Part shown: piece by piece, positions 30,179 to 39,313 of the stretch
Layout: every line of letters starts with the position of its first letter
Position numbering within the stretch: position 1 is the stretch's first letter
NCBI GenBank assembly: GCA_910589145.1
Contig: CAJUSD010000008.1
Span: 1-64,000 of the forward strand
Reading direction: 5' to 3'
Length of the DNA: 64,000 nt
Source: an uncultured Oscillospiraceae bacterium
GTDB lineage: Bacteria > Bacillota > Clostridia > Oscillospirales > Ruminococcaceae
The notes under the pieces: generated by a model
What the model was told of the DNA's origin: nothing
Databases searched by the model: none
The model's input: only the letters and a program-made list of their open reading frames with translations
Translations under genes and position numbers: made by a program

Positions 30179-31309
30179 ATGTTTTCTACCATTGTCGGAA
30201 CCATCTCTGAAATCCTGACAAATTCAGGCTTTTGTCAGGTGCAATGGCAGCAGTTGGTCATGCTGTTAATTTCGATGGTCCTCATTTACCTGGCGGTGGC
30301 CAAAGGTTACGAACCACTTCTGCTTCTGCCGATTGCTTTCGGCATGCTGCTGGCAAACCTTCCAATGGCAAACCTTTCCTCTTACAATGAGGGAAGCTTA
30401 ATTTATTACCTCTATCAAGGCGTTAAAATGGGCATTTATCCACCCCTCATTTTCCTGGGCATTGGATGTATGACCGATTTTGGTCCCCTTATTGCCAATC
30501 CCAAAAGCTTCCTTTTAGGCGCAGCTGCTCAGGGTGGTATCTTCCTCACCTTTATTGGTGCTTTGGCTTTGGGATTTAATCCCCAACAGGCTGGTTCTAT
30601 TGGTATTATTGGCGGCGCTGACGGCCCAACCGCAATCTTCACCACCAGTAAATTGGCCCCTGAACTGCTGGGCTCCATTGCTGTAGCTGCTTATTCTTAC
30701 ATGGCTTTGGTTCCTATTATTCAGCCTCCTATTATGAAGCTGCTTACTACGAAAAAAGAACGCAGCGTTGTTATGGGACAGCTCCGTCCTGTTTCTAAAC
30801 TGGAAAAAATCGTTTTCCCCATTATGGTAACGATCATTGTTTCCTTTATCGTACCAGATTCTGCTGCTCTTGTTGGTATGCTGATGCTTGGCAACCTCTT
30901 TAAAGAATCTGGTGTAGTTGACCGCCTTTCTAAAACCGCTCAGAATGAATTAATGAATATTATTACAATTTTCCTGGGCGTTTCCGTTGGCGCTACTGCT
31001 ACCTATGACCACTTCCTTGTTCCTGAAACTTTAAAGATTATTGTTTTGGGATTGATTGCTTTCTGCTTTGGCACTGCCTGCGGTGTTTTGTTTGGCAAAT
31101 TGATGTATATTATTACCGGCGGGAAAGTCAATCCCTTGATTGGTTCTGCTGGTGTATCTGCTGTTCCAATGGCTGCACGTGTTGCTCAGAAAGTTGGACA
31201 ACAGGAAGTTCCTACAAACTATCTCCTTATGCACGCTATGGGCCCCAACGTGGCAGGTGTTATTGGCTCTGCTGTTGCAGCCGGTGTGTTGATTAATATT
31301 CTTGGATAA
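30179..31309 (+). CDS. oadB: Sodium ion-translocating decarboxylase beta subunit
   Basis: A 376-residue integral membrane protein of the OadB/GcdB/MmdB family, which decarboxylates carboxybiotin and exports Na+. The signature GIIGGADGPTAIFTTSK (about 139-155) holds the conserved Asp that takes part in Na+ transport; other conserved parts are GVSVGATATYDHFLVPETL and PLIGSAGVSAVPMAARV. About nine or ten membrane segments are predicted. It pairs with oadG upstream. Whether the acid is oxaloacetate, methylmalonyl-CoA or glutaconyl-CoA cannot be told without the alpha subunit. Confidence 0.9.
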   Translation: MFSTIVGTISEILTNSGFCQVQWQQLVMLLISMVLIYLAVAKGYEPLLLLPIAFGMLLANLPMANLSSYNEGSLIYYLYQGVKMGIYPPLIFLGIGCMTDFGPLIANPKSFLLGAAAQGGIFLTFIGALALGFNPQQAGSIGIIGGADGPTAIFTTSKLAPELLGSIAVAAYSYMALVPIIQPPIMKLLTTKKERSVVMGQLRPVSKLEKIVFPIMVTIIVSFIVPDSAALVGMLMLGNLFKESGVVDRLSKTAQNELMNIITIFLGVSVGATATYDHFLVPETLKIIVLGLIAFCFGTACGVLFGKLMYIITGGKVNPLIGSAGVSAVPMAARVAQKVGQQEVPTNYLLMHAMGPNVAGVIGSAVAAGVLINILG

Positions 31310-31326
31310 TTCCAGATCGTAAAGAG

Positions 31327-31362
31327 AAAGCCCGCTCGTTTAAATGAGCGGGCTTTTATTTT
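31327..31362. terminator. Bidirectional terminator between oadB and the solute-binding lipoprotein gene
   Basis: AAAGCCCGCTC (31327-31337) pairs with GAGCGGGCTTT, with T on the plus side and A on the other; it serves the two convergent transcripts. Confidence 0.9.
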
Positions 31363-31395
31363 GAAAAGCTGATTGTGGGAAAGGTTTTTAATTGT

Positions 31396-32337
31396 CTACT
31401 CAAGCGTATCCCAAGAAGCAGTATAGATTTGTTTGGCAAGCTGTTCCAGCATGTCAAACATCCTTGGAGAGGCTCTTTCCAGTGGAGCTAAAGGCACCTT
31501 AAACATTTTATCCTTCTGTACAGCTTCCCAGTTCCCAAAATCAGAAGATTGCTGAATATCCTCTTTGGAAATGCGATCCCCAAATAAAACCAGATCAGGC
31601 TGTTTTCCAGAAATATCTCCAAACTCCGCTAAATTAACCAACCCTAATATTGACAGAATTTCGTGATATAAAGAACCGCCTGTTGCAACCACCCCGCTGG
31701 GATCTATCACGAAAACAGTGGAAAGCGTATCCCCTAAAGGGTCTTCTGAAACCTTCTCCTGTAAAACAGAAATTTGCTGGGAGTATAAATCTGCAAGCAT
31801 TTTTCCTGTTTCGGTTCCCGTAGAAGCACCATCCATCAAAATACAAATATCACGGTACAAATTTAAAACTTCGGCAAAATCCTGGGGAGCGTTAATCTCC
31901 ACAATTTCAATGTCCAGATTCATCAAATCCCAGTAGTCGTTCTGCTGTAAAGGGGTCTCTGTAATCAGGTAATCAGGGCTGATTTCCTCGATTTGTTTCA
32001 AGTTCGGCAGCAGAGAAGTTCCGCACTGCGGCAGGCCGAATACCATTTCAGGGTAATCGCAGGCATCGCTTACGCCAAAAAGCCGATCACCGTATCCAAA
32101 GGCGCAAAGCAGTTCTGTTACGGCAGGGGAAAGGGATACCACCCGGACAGGCTGGGATTTTGCTTCGACTCCAAATACCTCGACTGGATACTCTGCCGCT
32201 TGAGGCGGGAGGGATTCCGGCAAAGAACTGCTGCTGTCCGATGATAAAGAGCTGTCCCTTCGACATCCCGCCAAAGTCAAAGATAAACACAATCCAAGCA
32301 TTCCCAGCCAAAATAATCCAGTACAATGCTGAGACAT
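31396..32337 (-). CDS. Solute-binding lipoprotein, BtuF/FepB family (ABC periplasmic-binding type)
   Basis: A 313-residue lipoprotein. The signal LGMLGLCLSLTLAGC gives a lipobox with Cys at about 25, followed by a Ser-rich linker. The mature domain carries family motifs: RVVSLSPAVTELLCAFG (about 66-82), LFGVSDACDYP, and ISPDYLITETPL. Members bind cobalamin, haem or ferric siderophores outside the membrane. An in-frame ATG at 32358 exists, but AAAGGGGG fits ATG 32337. No permease or ATPase gene is next to it; instead it ends a four-gene operon behind a DUF815 ATPase. Confidence 0.83.
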   Translation of the reverse strand: MSQHCTGLFWLGMLGLCLSLTLAGCRRDSSLSSDSSSSLPESLPPQAAEYPVEVFGVEAKSQPVRVVSLSPAVTELLCAFGYGDRLFGVSDACDYPEMVFGLPQCGTSLLPNLKQIEEISPDYLITETPLQQNDYWDLMNLDIEIVEINAPQDFAEVLNLYRDICILMDGASTGTETGKMLADLYSQQISVLQEKVSEDPLGDTLSTVFVIDPSGVVATGGSLYHEILSILGLVNLAEFGDISGKQPDLVLFGDRISKEDIQQSSDFGNWEAVQKDKMFKVPLAPLERASPRMFDMLEQLAKQIYTASWDTLE

Positions 32338-32357
32338 GGCGGAACCCCCTTTTTCCA

Positions 32358-33665
32358 TTAGTTATTCTTTGTCTGGCTTGTATGAAGTGAAACCCAGTCG
32401 AAGTTTTCCCCGCGGCTTGCAAGGGAATATACATGGTCAATAAACTGTTTTGCACAGCGGGGGGAAAAATTGGCTTTGCGCATTGCCCAGATGTTAGCTT
32501 CCTCAAGAAGCTTTTCCTCTGGAACAGACAGCCCTTTGTCTTTTGCCAGGAGTAAAACGATTTCATTAAATTTCTTCCGATTTGGGGATAAAAATGTAAC
32601 GGTTATCCCGAAACGGTCTGAAAGCGACGCTGCTTCGTCTAAAGTATCCGCCAGATGAACTTCATCGCCTTCCCGTCCTGAAAATGTTTCCTTTACCATA
32701 TGCCGGCGGTTTGATGTGGCGTAGATTACCACATTGTCTGGCAGCTTCAGGGTAGAGCCGTCTAAAACCGCTTTCATAGCAGTATAATTGCTGTCGTTCT
32801 CTGTAAAAGATAAATCGTCTGTAAAAACAATAAATTTTAAAGGGTTTTTCTCTAAAAGCTCAATCAGCGGGGCAAGATATGTTAAGTGGTCTTTGGAAAC
32901 CTCAATTAAGCGCAGGCCCTTGTCCACAAATTCATTTAATACAGCCTTAACAGTAGAAGATTTCCCAGTCCCGCGATCCCCATATAGAAGAATATTATTT
33001 GCTTTCGTTCCTTCAAGAAGGGATAAGGTGTTGTCTATTACAATTTTCCGTTCCCGCTCGTATCCCTTTAAATCCCTGAGCCGAATCCCGTCCGGGTTTT
33101 GAACTGGGTCAAGGCTGATCTGCCCATCCCGTCCTGCTGCCAGCAAAAAGGAACGGTATTGGGCATAAACACCATAACCATGCAGACGTGCAAACTCCGC
33201 AAAGAATTTAATATCTTCCCCCCAGTTTTTCAAATGAGCTGGAGGCAAATTGTCATAATTTGGGAGATTTGCAACCATATCCCCATAACTGGGATAAGCG
33301 CTGGAAAGATTGTCTTTAATGTCCTCTGAAGTTATAGCAGCCCCATACCATAGGGTTTCCAAATCACGCGCTGCGGCTGAATAGATATTTTCTGATAAGG
33401 CGGATAATTCCCCCCGTGCAGCCCGGCGGGTAAAAATATTGTCGCTGTACAGGGCAATATGATAGAGATATTCTGTTAAGTCCCCTCCGCTTTCGCTCCC
33501 AGCAAGCAGGGAATAGAATTCTGCATATTTTTCCGCAGCTTCATAAACGTCGTTAAATCGTTCTGAAAGCAGGGAGATTAAATGCCTGATAACAGGATCT
33601 TTAGCCGCTTCCCGATAAACTGTCAGGGAGGACAAACGGAATTTGGTTTCCTGAATTTGCTTCAT
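32358..33665 (-). CDS. DUF815 family AAA-type ATPase
   Basis: A 435-residue soluble ATPase. A helical N-terminal part (about 1-200) precedes the nucleotide-binding core: Walker A LLYGDRGTGKSSTVKAVL (about 230-247) and Walker B FIVFTDDLSF (about 281-290), then TSNRRHMVKETFSGREG and a sensor-type DRFGITVTF. This matches DUF815. Relatives are found in many bacteria with no proven role. The start follows AAAGGAG. It lies in an operon with an AlaX-like protein and a lipoprotein. Confidence 0.87.
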   Translation of the reverse strand: MKQIQETKFRLSSLTVYREAAKDPVIRHLISLLSERFNDVYEAAEKYAEFYSLLAGSESGGDLTEYLYHIALYSDNIFTRRAARGELSALSENIYSAAARDLETLWYGAAITSEDIKDNLSSAYPSYGDMVANLPNYDNLPPAHLKNWGEDIKFFAEFARLHGYGVYAQYRSFLLAAGRDGQISLDPVQNPDGIRLRDLKGYERERKIVIDNTLSLLEGTKANNILLYGDRGTGKSSTVKAVLNEFVDKGLRLIEVSKDHLTYLAPLIELLEKNPLKFIVFTDDLSFTENDSNYTAMKAVLDGSTLKLPDNVVIYATSNRRHMVKETFSGREGDEVHLADTLDEAASLSDRFGITVTFLSPNRKKFNEIVLLLAKDKGLSVPEEKLLEEANIWAMRKANFSPRCAKQFIDHVYSLASRGENFDWVSLHTSQTKNN

Positions 33666-33708
33666 GTTGTTGGCTCCTTTGTATGTCTCATTTTTATAAA
33701 ATCAGAAA

Positions 33709-34101
33709 TTATGTTTCGCCGAAAAGGGAAACATACAATTCTTCCAAACGCTGGCGGTGTTTATCCGCCAGTCTCGCCTCTTCCTCAAATAGTTTTGCTG
33801 TTTCTTCTGCTCCGTCATGTTGGGCTTCTTTAGCAAAGAGAACAAATAATTCTGATGCTTTGTAAGTTTCATAATCAATCATTTCTTTTAACAAAGACAA
33901 TACTGACCGTTTTTCCATTTCTGGATAGCGTGCCAGAAACAAAAGTGCTGCTGCATTGTCAGCCTGAAGTCTGCGTTCCTGAGAAATTTCCTTACAGCCA
34001 TTCCTTTCTGCAATACAGGACGCTGCTGTGCTTAGGCAGCTTTCTGTCATAAAGGCTGCTTCCAGATTTGCGTCAGTCTTAGGGGAATATTGAATTTCCA
34101 T
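33709..34101 (-). CDS. Helical, ferritin-like small protein
   Basis: A 130-residue all-helical protein, not assigned to a named family with confidence. The pattern of long amphipathic helices with Glu/His pairs (EMIDYETYKASELFVLFAKE, then EEARLADKHRQRLEELY) resembles a rubrerythrin-type fold, but a complete ExxH metal pair arrangement is not evident. The start has only a weak ribosome site (GGAATGA). It lies between the AlaX-like gene (five bases upstream) and the DUF815 ATPase (43 bases downstream), so it is clearly in the operon. Confidence 0.5.
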   Translation of the reverse strand: MEIQYSPKTDANLEAAFMTESCLSTAASCIAERNGCKEISQERRLQADNAAALLFLARYPEMEKRSVLSLLKEMIDYETYKASELFVLFAKEAQHDGAEETAKLFEEEARLADKHRQRLEELYVSLFGET

Positions 34102-34106
34102 TTAAA

Positions 34107-35297
34107 TCATTCCTTGATTTCCAGATTCCTGAAAAAGTCCTGGATTTTTTCTGCATCAGCCGCTACAGAACCCTGGACCAGATCAGCCGCGCCGCCGCCC
34201 CGTCCCTGTAAGGCGGCGTTTAAAGCCTTTCCATAGCTGCGGATGTCTACAGAACTGCTTCCAAAGGCGTACTTATATCCTTGGGAACTGTCACCGGAAA
34301 AAATGGCCGCAACCTTTGCCTTGCCGCACAAAAAGGAGCAGTATTGCCTGAGTTCTGCGGGGGATAACCCTGGGGCTTCCACCAGAAATAAGAGCTGTTG
34401 TCCATCAGGCAGAGTGGAAACCTTGGCTTCAAAGGCTTCCTTCCGGGCCTGTGCCAATTTCTGGCGCAGGGATGCAGATTCCTCTTGAAGCCGTTCTACA
34501 GCTGGGGCGATCTCTGACTGCTTAGCAGACAACAGGCTGGAAATCTGCGCTGCACTGTCCAAAAGCTTCCCATAATGTTCTAACGCTCCCATCCCCATTT
34601 GAACAGTCAGCCGAACGCCGCCTTTATGCTTTTGGCAGGAAACAATTTTCAGCGCCCCTACTTCTCCGGTTCGGCGGGTATGTACACCACAGCAGGCACA
34701 GACATCTGTATCCTCTATGGTGACAATCCGTACAGGGCCTGTTAATTCCTTTTTGCTTCGATACTGCATCCGGCTTCTTGCATCTTCCGGCGGATAGTCT
34801 GCAGCAACTGGCAGATCTGCCCATATTGCTTGATTGGAGAGGCGTTCCAGTCTAGGAATATCCTCTGGGGATATCTCGCCGTTGAAGTCCACTGTCACGC
34901 CGTCTGCACCCATATGAAATCCGACATTTTCATAACCATAAAGCTTATGGACAATGCCGGAAAGAATATGTTCTCCTGTATGCTGCTGCATCAGGGAAAG
35001 CCGACGGATCCAATCAATACATCCTTCTATTTCTGATCCAATTTCTAATGGGGACGATGTCATATGTAAAATCTCGCCATCCCGTTCTTTTACATCTATC
35101 ACGGGGATACCACCTAAAAGCCCATGATCGGCGGGCTGCCCTCCGCCTTCAGGGTAAAACGCAGTTTGGTTCAAAATGGTTTCCCATAGACTGCTGTCCT
35201 TTGGACTGGGACAGCAGTCCAGGACTTTTGCTGTAAAATAAATTTTATGGGAATCTTCGTAATATAAACGGGCTGTTTTACTATTAGCCATATCCAT
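34107..35297 (-). CDS. AlaX-like alanyl-tRNA editing protein with DHHA1 domain
   Basis: A 396-residue trans-editing protein. It deacylates mischarged tRNA-Ala (Ser or Gly). The first part (about 8-95) has FYPEGGGQPADHG, the editing-domain metal site follows as QQHTGEHILSG (about 103-113) and CACCGVHTRRTGEVG (about 200-214), and the C-terminal part (about 255-396) is a DHHA1-like domain with a Gly-rich end (RGGGAADLVQGS). The His and Cys residues needed for zinc are present. The start at 35297 has AGGAAGG ten bases upstream. It opens the four-gene minus-strand operon. Confidence 0.88.
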   Translation of the reverse strand: MDMANSKTARLYYEDSHKIYFTAKVLDCCPSPKDSSLWETILNQTAFYPEGGGQPADHGLLGGIPVIDVKERDGEILHMTSSPLEIGSEIEGCIDWIRRLSLMQQHTGEHILSGIVHKLYGYENVGFHMGADGVTVDFNGEISPEDIPRLERLSNQAIWADLPVAADYPPEDARSRMQYRSKKELTGPVRIVTIEDTDVCACCGVHTRRTGEVGALKIVSCQKHKGGVRLTVQMGMGALEHYGKLLDSAAQISSLLSAKQSEIAPAVERLQEESASLRQKLAQARKEAFEAKVSTLPDGQQLLFLVEAPGLSPAELRQYCSFLCGKAKVAAIFSGDSSQGYKYAFGSSSVDIRSYGKALNAALQGRGGGAADLVQGSVAADAEKIQDFFRNLEIKE

Positions 35298-35344
35298 AAA
35301 AATTTCTTCCTTCCTATTAACAGGTTCTCCTTTTCTAATCTTAT

Positions 35345-35373
35345 AGTGTAATGGTTTTTATATTTTTTTGCAA
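35345..35373 (-). promoter_or_regulatory. Promoter of the AlaX-DUF815 operon (minus strand)
   Basis: On the minus strand TTGCAA (35368-35373) is 17 bases from TACACT (35345-35350), about 50 bases before the start codon. Confidence 0.6.
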
Positions 35374-35499
35374 TATAATTCATACAGAATTTGTTAAAAC
35401 CTTTTCGGAATTGCAGATAAAATACAATTCTTATAGGATTTATTTAAGCTCTGTTATCATTATATCCCATAACAAGGGATTATGACAAGCTGTATTGTC

Positions 35500-35528
35500 T
35501 TTACAGCGGCAAAAAACAAAGTTATAAT
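35500..35528 (+). promoter_or_regulatory. Promoter of the SLOG-family gene
   Basis: TTTACA (35500-35505), a 17-base spacer and TATAAT (35523-35528). Transcription near 35535 supports ATG 35624 over an upstream in-frame start at 35567. Confidence 0.7.
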
Positions 35529-35623
35529 AAAGTAGATTCACATAGAGCCTCTATTTCAGGCTGCGTTTGCGGATAATCTTTTCGTCATTTTTGCAATCAG
35601 CAAATAACAAAGGGAGAAAAAAT

Positions 35624-36133
35624 ATGCGTTGTTGTTTTTCAGGCCATCGCCGTTTATCCTTGGAAGAAATACAGGTCATCCAGCATGAACTATTATCTGT
35701 TATCGAAACGATTCTGATTGACCGCGAGCCATGTCAATTCCTTGCTGGCGGTGCGCTGGGATTTGATACGATTGCCGCTGAGACAGTTTTATTTTTCCGG
35801 GAAATTTATCCATGGATTCGTTTAATCCTCGTTTTGCCCTGCCAGAATCAAACAAAAGGCTGGCCTCAAAAGGAGATTGACCGTTATGAAAAAATCTGTT
35901 CCCAGGCAGATGAAATCATTTATACGTCCCAAGCTTACTATAATGGATGCATGCTTTTCCGGGATCGCTACTTGGCAGAACACAGCGATGTATGCATTGC
36001 TTTTTTAAGGCCGAATATACAAAAGGGCGGAACACGGTATACAGTGAATTACTGCTTGGAAAAGGGTGTTTCAGTTGTTAATATCGCAGAGCGCTGCTTA
36101 ATCCTTTCAAAAGAGCCAAAGATAGATTTATAA
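35624..36133 (+). CDS. SLOG-family (YpsA/DUF1273-like) nucleotide-binding protein
   Basis: A 169-residue Rossmann-like SLOG protein. The N-terminus CCFSGHRRLSLEEI and the loop FLAGGALGFDTIAAET (about 44-59) are the family signatures; YNGCMLFRDRYLAEHSDVCI and the GGTRYTVNYC loop follow. SLOG proteins bind nucleotides or nucleotide-derived signals; the YpsA group affects cell division in Bacillus. AAAGGGAG fixes ATG 35624. It is a single-gene unit with its own promoter. Confidence 0.85.
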   Translation: MRCCFSGHRRLSLEEIQVIQHELLSVIETILIDREPCQFLAGGALGFDTIAAETVLFFREIYPWIRLILVLPCQNQTKGWPQKEIDRYEKICSQADEIIYTSQAYYNGCMLFRDRYLAEHSDVCIAFLRPNIQKGGTRYTVNYCLEKGVSVVNIAERCLILSKEPKIDL

Positions 36134-36167
36134 TGTGCAGATTGCCTAAAAAAATACAAAAAAATGT

Positions 36168-36196
36168 TTGACGTTATGTCATTCTAATGCTAAAAT
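36168..36196 (+). promoter_or_regulatory. Promoter of the first hybrid histidine kinase
   Basis: TTGACG (36168-36173), a 17-base spacer and TAAAAT (36191-36196); the leader to GTG 36309 is about 105 bases. The second kinase gene has a matching TTGACA-17-TAAAAT promoter. Confidence 0.75.
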
Positions 36197-36308
36197 AAAA
36201 ATAGCAGAATTTGTCTCATTATTTAAGTTGGTGAAGAAGGAGGGCAAATGAAATAGTTTTAGAGATGTTTGTTCTGTGGATTCCCGGCATAAAAAGGGGG
36301 ACATAACA

Positions 36309-39236
36309 GTGAGGTCATGGTATCGGCAGGGTATTGCAGTCATTTTATTGTGCATTACGATTATATTAATTGTTTTAATAGGTCATCTATACTTTCAATA
36401 TGTTTCCAAATGCGTTTATGAAGAAAGTACAAACTATCTGGTAGAAATTTACAATCAGGTCAATCATAACTTTCGATCATTTTTAGAAAAAAACTGGAAA
36501 AGCTTACAGGATTGGGTTTATTATATTCAGTCGGAAGAAGACGATCATATACTAGATTTTATAAAGATACGCCAGAGAGAGTTCAAATTCTCTGAGTTTT
36601 ATTTTATTGACTGCGAGGGGAATTATATCACGCCCAATGGGGGAAAAGGAATCTTTTTGCTGGAAGGGGGACAAGATTGCCTGTTTCAGCAGAAGGATCA
36701 ACTTATCATAAATGAAACCCTCCCAACCGGGCAGGCTGTTACATTGTTTGCGGTTCCTGTTTCAGAGGGAATATATCAGGATTTTCCTTATAAAGCAGTT
36801 GGAATCAGCTATACCAATGACGATATTATACAGTCGCTGGATATTAACGCTTTTTCCGATCGGTCAAAATGCTTTGTGGTCTATACCGATGGAAGCGTCC
36901 TGCTGTCTACCCAAAATGGCGGAGGCATATTTGAAAATTACATTTCTTATCTTCGAGCTGAATCTGATCTGGATGAGAAAGCGCTGGAGCAAATGCGCCA
37001 GGACTGGGAAAACCAGGTTTCCAGCGTATTACGCTGCCAAATCGGTGGGGTGAGCCACTACATATCCTATCAGCTGGTAGGTTATCAGGATTGTGTGCTG
37101 TTAGGAGTCGTCCCTGAATCAGCCGCCAGTGCCAGTTTGATTAAAATTCAGCATGTTACCATTGATGTACTGATTAAAATTTTTTTATTAATCAGCTCTT
37201 TTCTCATATTGCAGTTTGTTTCCTATGTTAGAAAACAGCGAAAGGCAAGCGCCTTGGAAATTCAGTATCGGGAATTGATGTTTGACACCCTTTCCAACAA
37301 TGTTGACGATATTTGTTTAATGTTAAACGGTGAAACCTGGGAGGTGGATTATCTCAGCCCAAATGTAGAACGCCTTTTGGGAATCACCCTAGCGGATGTC
37401 ATGGAGGATATTTCTGTTTTGGGGGACACGCTTTCCAGTTCCGCCAGTACGATTTCAGCAGAGGAACTATTGTCAATTCCAATTCATGGCTGCCTCCAAC
37501 TGGAGCGGGAACATATTCACCATAGCACCGGAGAACAGCGCTGGTACCGGGAAATGGTTTATCGTGAAAAAATTCAGGACACAGAAAAATTTATCGTAGT
37601 CATGTCCGACCGTACCCAGGAAAAACAGATGACCCAGAATCTTCAGGAGGCCCTCAATGCTGCTAAAAGTGCTAATGAAGCCAAAAGTCATTTCCTTTCC
37701 AATATGTCCCACGATATCCGCACCCCTATGAACGCAATTATTGGATTTTCAGTTCTTTTGGCAAAGGATGCTGACCGACCTGACAAAGTAAGGGAATATA
37801 CCCGCAAAATAGCAGCTTCCAGCCAGCATTTATTGAGTTTGATAAATGATGTACTGGATATGAGCAAAATAGAAAGCGGAAAAACTTCACTGAATACAGT
37901 TGAATTCAGCCTTCCTGAACTGTTGGAAGAACTTTATTCTATTTTGCAGCCGCAGGCGAAAGCAAAACATCAAACCCTTGAGTTCCATGCACAGGGACAT
38001 CCTGCGGAACATTTGATAGGGGATAAACTTCACCTGAATCAGATTTTGATTAACCTGTTGTCAAATGCAATTAAATATACACAGGAGGGCGGAGAAATTT
38101 CTTTTATTGTAGAGGAACTTTCTAAACATTCCACCCAATATGCACATTTGCGTTTTATTGTACGTGACAACGGGTTTGGAATGAGCGGCGAATTCCTGGA
38201 CACAGTATTTGATCCCTTTGCACGGGAAGTCAATGACATGACCCGTAAAATTCAAGGGACAGGGTTGGGCATGGCGATAACCAAAAACCTGATAGAATTA
38301 ATGGGCGGTGTAATACAGGTAGACAGCCAGCTTGGAAAGGGCACTATTTTTACAGTAGAACTTTCCTTTGCCGTTCCAGTTTCTTGGTCTGCTGAAAAGG
38401 ATGCATTTTGGCGCCGCCAAAAGATATCAAGAGTTTTAGTTGCGGATGATGACGAAGATATCTGCCTTGAAATTCAGGAGGCAATGCGCAGAATCGGAGT
38501 AGACGTTTCCTATACAACAGAGGGAGAAGAAGCAGTGAAAATGGCAGCCCAAGCTCAAAAGGCAGGAAAAGCATTCCATGTTATTTTGTTAGATTGGCGG
38601 ATGCCCGGACTGAGCGGGGCCGAAACTGCCCGGTGGATTCGGGAAGAGGTTTCAAAAGAGATCCCCCTTGTGGTACTGTCCGCTTACGATTGGAGCGATA
38701 TTGAGGATGAAGCAAGAGAAGCAGGAATTGATGCATTTCTTCCCAAACCATTTTTTGTATCCACATTTCAGCAGGTAATGAGTACAATCCATCCAAATAT
38801 AGAAGAAGCGGAGGATAAAACTGAACCAGAAGAAAGCGTTTTGGATGGGCTTTTATTCCTTGCGGCGGAAGACAATGAATTAAACGCTGAGATTTTAAGT
38901 GAAATGTTAGATATGGAAGGCGCAAAATGCGAAATCGCAGTGAACGGCAAAGTGGCGCTGGAAATGTTCCAAAAATCTGAAATCAATTATTATGATATGA
39001 TTTTAATGGATATACAAATGGATGTTATGGATGGATATGAAGCAACCCAGCAAATACGTTCCTGTAATCACCCAAGAGCAAAAACAATTCCGATTGTTGC
39101 AATGACAGCAAATGCTTTTGCGGAAGATGTTCGAAACGCTTTGGATGCAGGTATGGATGGACATCTTGCCAAGCCCATTGATATGGCTGAAGTGAAAAAA
39201 ATACTTGGCAGGTTAAGACAAACAGCCTTAAAATGA
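36309..39236 (+). CDS. Membrane hybrid sensor histidine kinase with two receiver domains
   Basis: A 975-residue sensor kinase. An N-terminal membrane helix (about 6-30) and a second near 275-300 frame a sensor domain of about 240 residues. Next come a PAS-like domain (about 320-430), HisKA with His 468 in LSNMSHDIRTPMNAI, and HATPase (DNGFGMSGEFLD, GTGLGMAITKN). Two receivers follow: the first (DDDE near 713, phospho-Asp 762 in LLDWRMPG) and the second (AEDNELN, Asp 901 in LMDIQMD). GTG 36309 is chosen because AAGGGGG lies eight bases upstream; an upstream GTG 36276 has none. No separate regulator is adjacent, so the output partner is unknown. Confidence 0.88.
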   Translation: MRSWYRQGIAVILLCITIILIVLIGHLYFQYVSKCVYEESTNYLVEIYNQVNHNFRSFLEKNWKSLQDWVYYIQSEEDDHILDFIKIRQREFKFSEFYFIDCEGNYITPNGGKGIFLLEGGQDCLFQQKDQLIINETLPTGQAVTLFAVPVSEGIYQDFPYKAVGISYTNDDIIQSLDINAFSDRSKCFVVYTDGSVLLSTQNGGGIFENYISYLRAESDLDEKALEQMRQDWENQVSSVLRCQIGGVSHYISYQLVGYQDCVLLGVVPESAASASLIKIQHVTIDVLIKIFLLISSFLILQFVSYVRKQRKASALEIQYRELMFDTLSNNVDDICLMLNGETWEVDYLSPNVERLLGITLADVMEDISVLGDTLSSSASTISAEELLSIPIHGCLQLEREHIHHSTGEQRWYREMVYREKIQDTEKFIVVMSDRTQEKQMTQNLQEALNAAKSANEAKSHFLSNMSHDIRTPMNAIIGFSVLLAKDADRPDKVREYTRKIAASSQHLLSLINDVLDMSKIESGKTSLNTVEFSLPELLEELYSILQPQAKAKHQTLEFHAQGHPAEHLIGDKLHLNQILINLLSNAIKYTQEGGEISFIVEELSKHSTQYAHLRFIVRDNGFGMSGEFLDTVFDPFAREVNDMTRKIQGTGLGMAITKNLIELMGGVIQVDSQLGKGTIFTVELSFAVPVSWSAEKDAFWRRQKISRVLVADDDEDICLEIQEAMRRIGVDVSYTTEGEEAVKMAAQAQKAGKAFHVILLDWRMPGLSGAETARWIREEVSKEIPLVVLSAYDWSDIEDEAREAGIDAFLPKPFFVSTFQQVMSTIHPNIEEAEDKTEPEESVLDGLLFLAAEDNELNAEILSEMLDMEGAKCEIAVNGKVALEMFQKSEINYYDMILMDIQMDVMDGYEATQQIRSCNHPRAKTIPIVAMTANAFAEDVRNALDAGMDGHLAKPIDMAEVKKILGRLRQTALK

Positions 39237-39271
39237 AAAAAGGTCTTTCATTTAACTCACATTAAAGTAAA

Positions 39272-39313
39272 GTTGCGGGCACAGCTTTAGGCCGTGTCCG
39301 CAACCTTGTTTTT
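39272..39313 (+). terminator. Terminator of the first hybrid kinase gene
   Basis: GTTGCGGGCAC (39272-39282) pairs with GTGTCCGCAAC (39294-39304) with one mismatch, followed by TTGTTTTT. It ends at the last base of the convergent purL gene. Confidence 0.75.
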
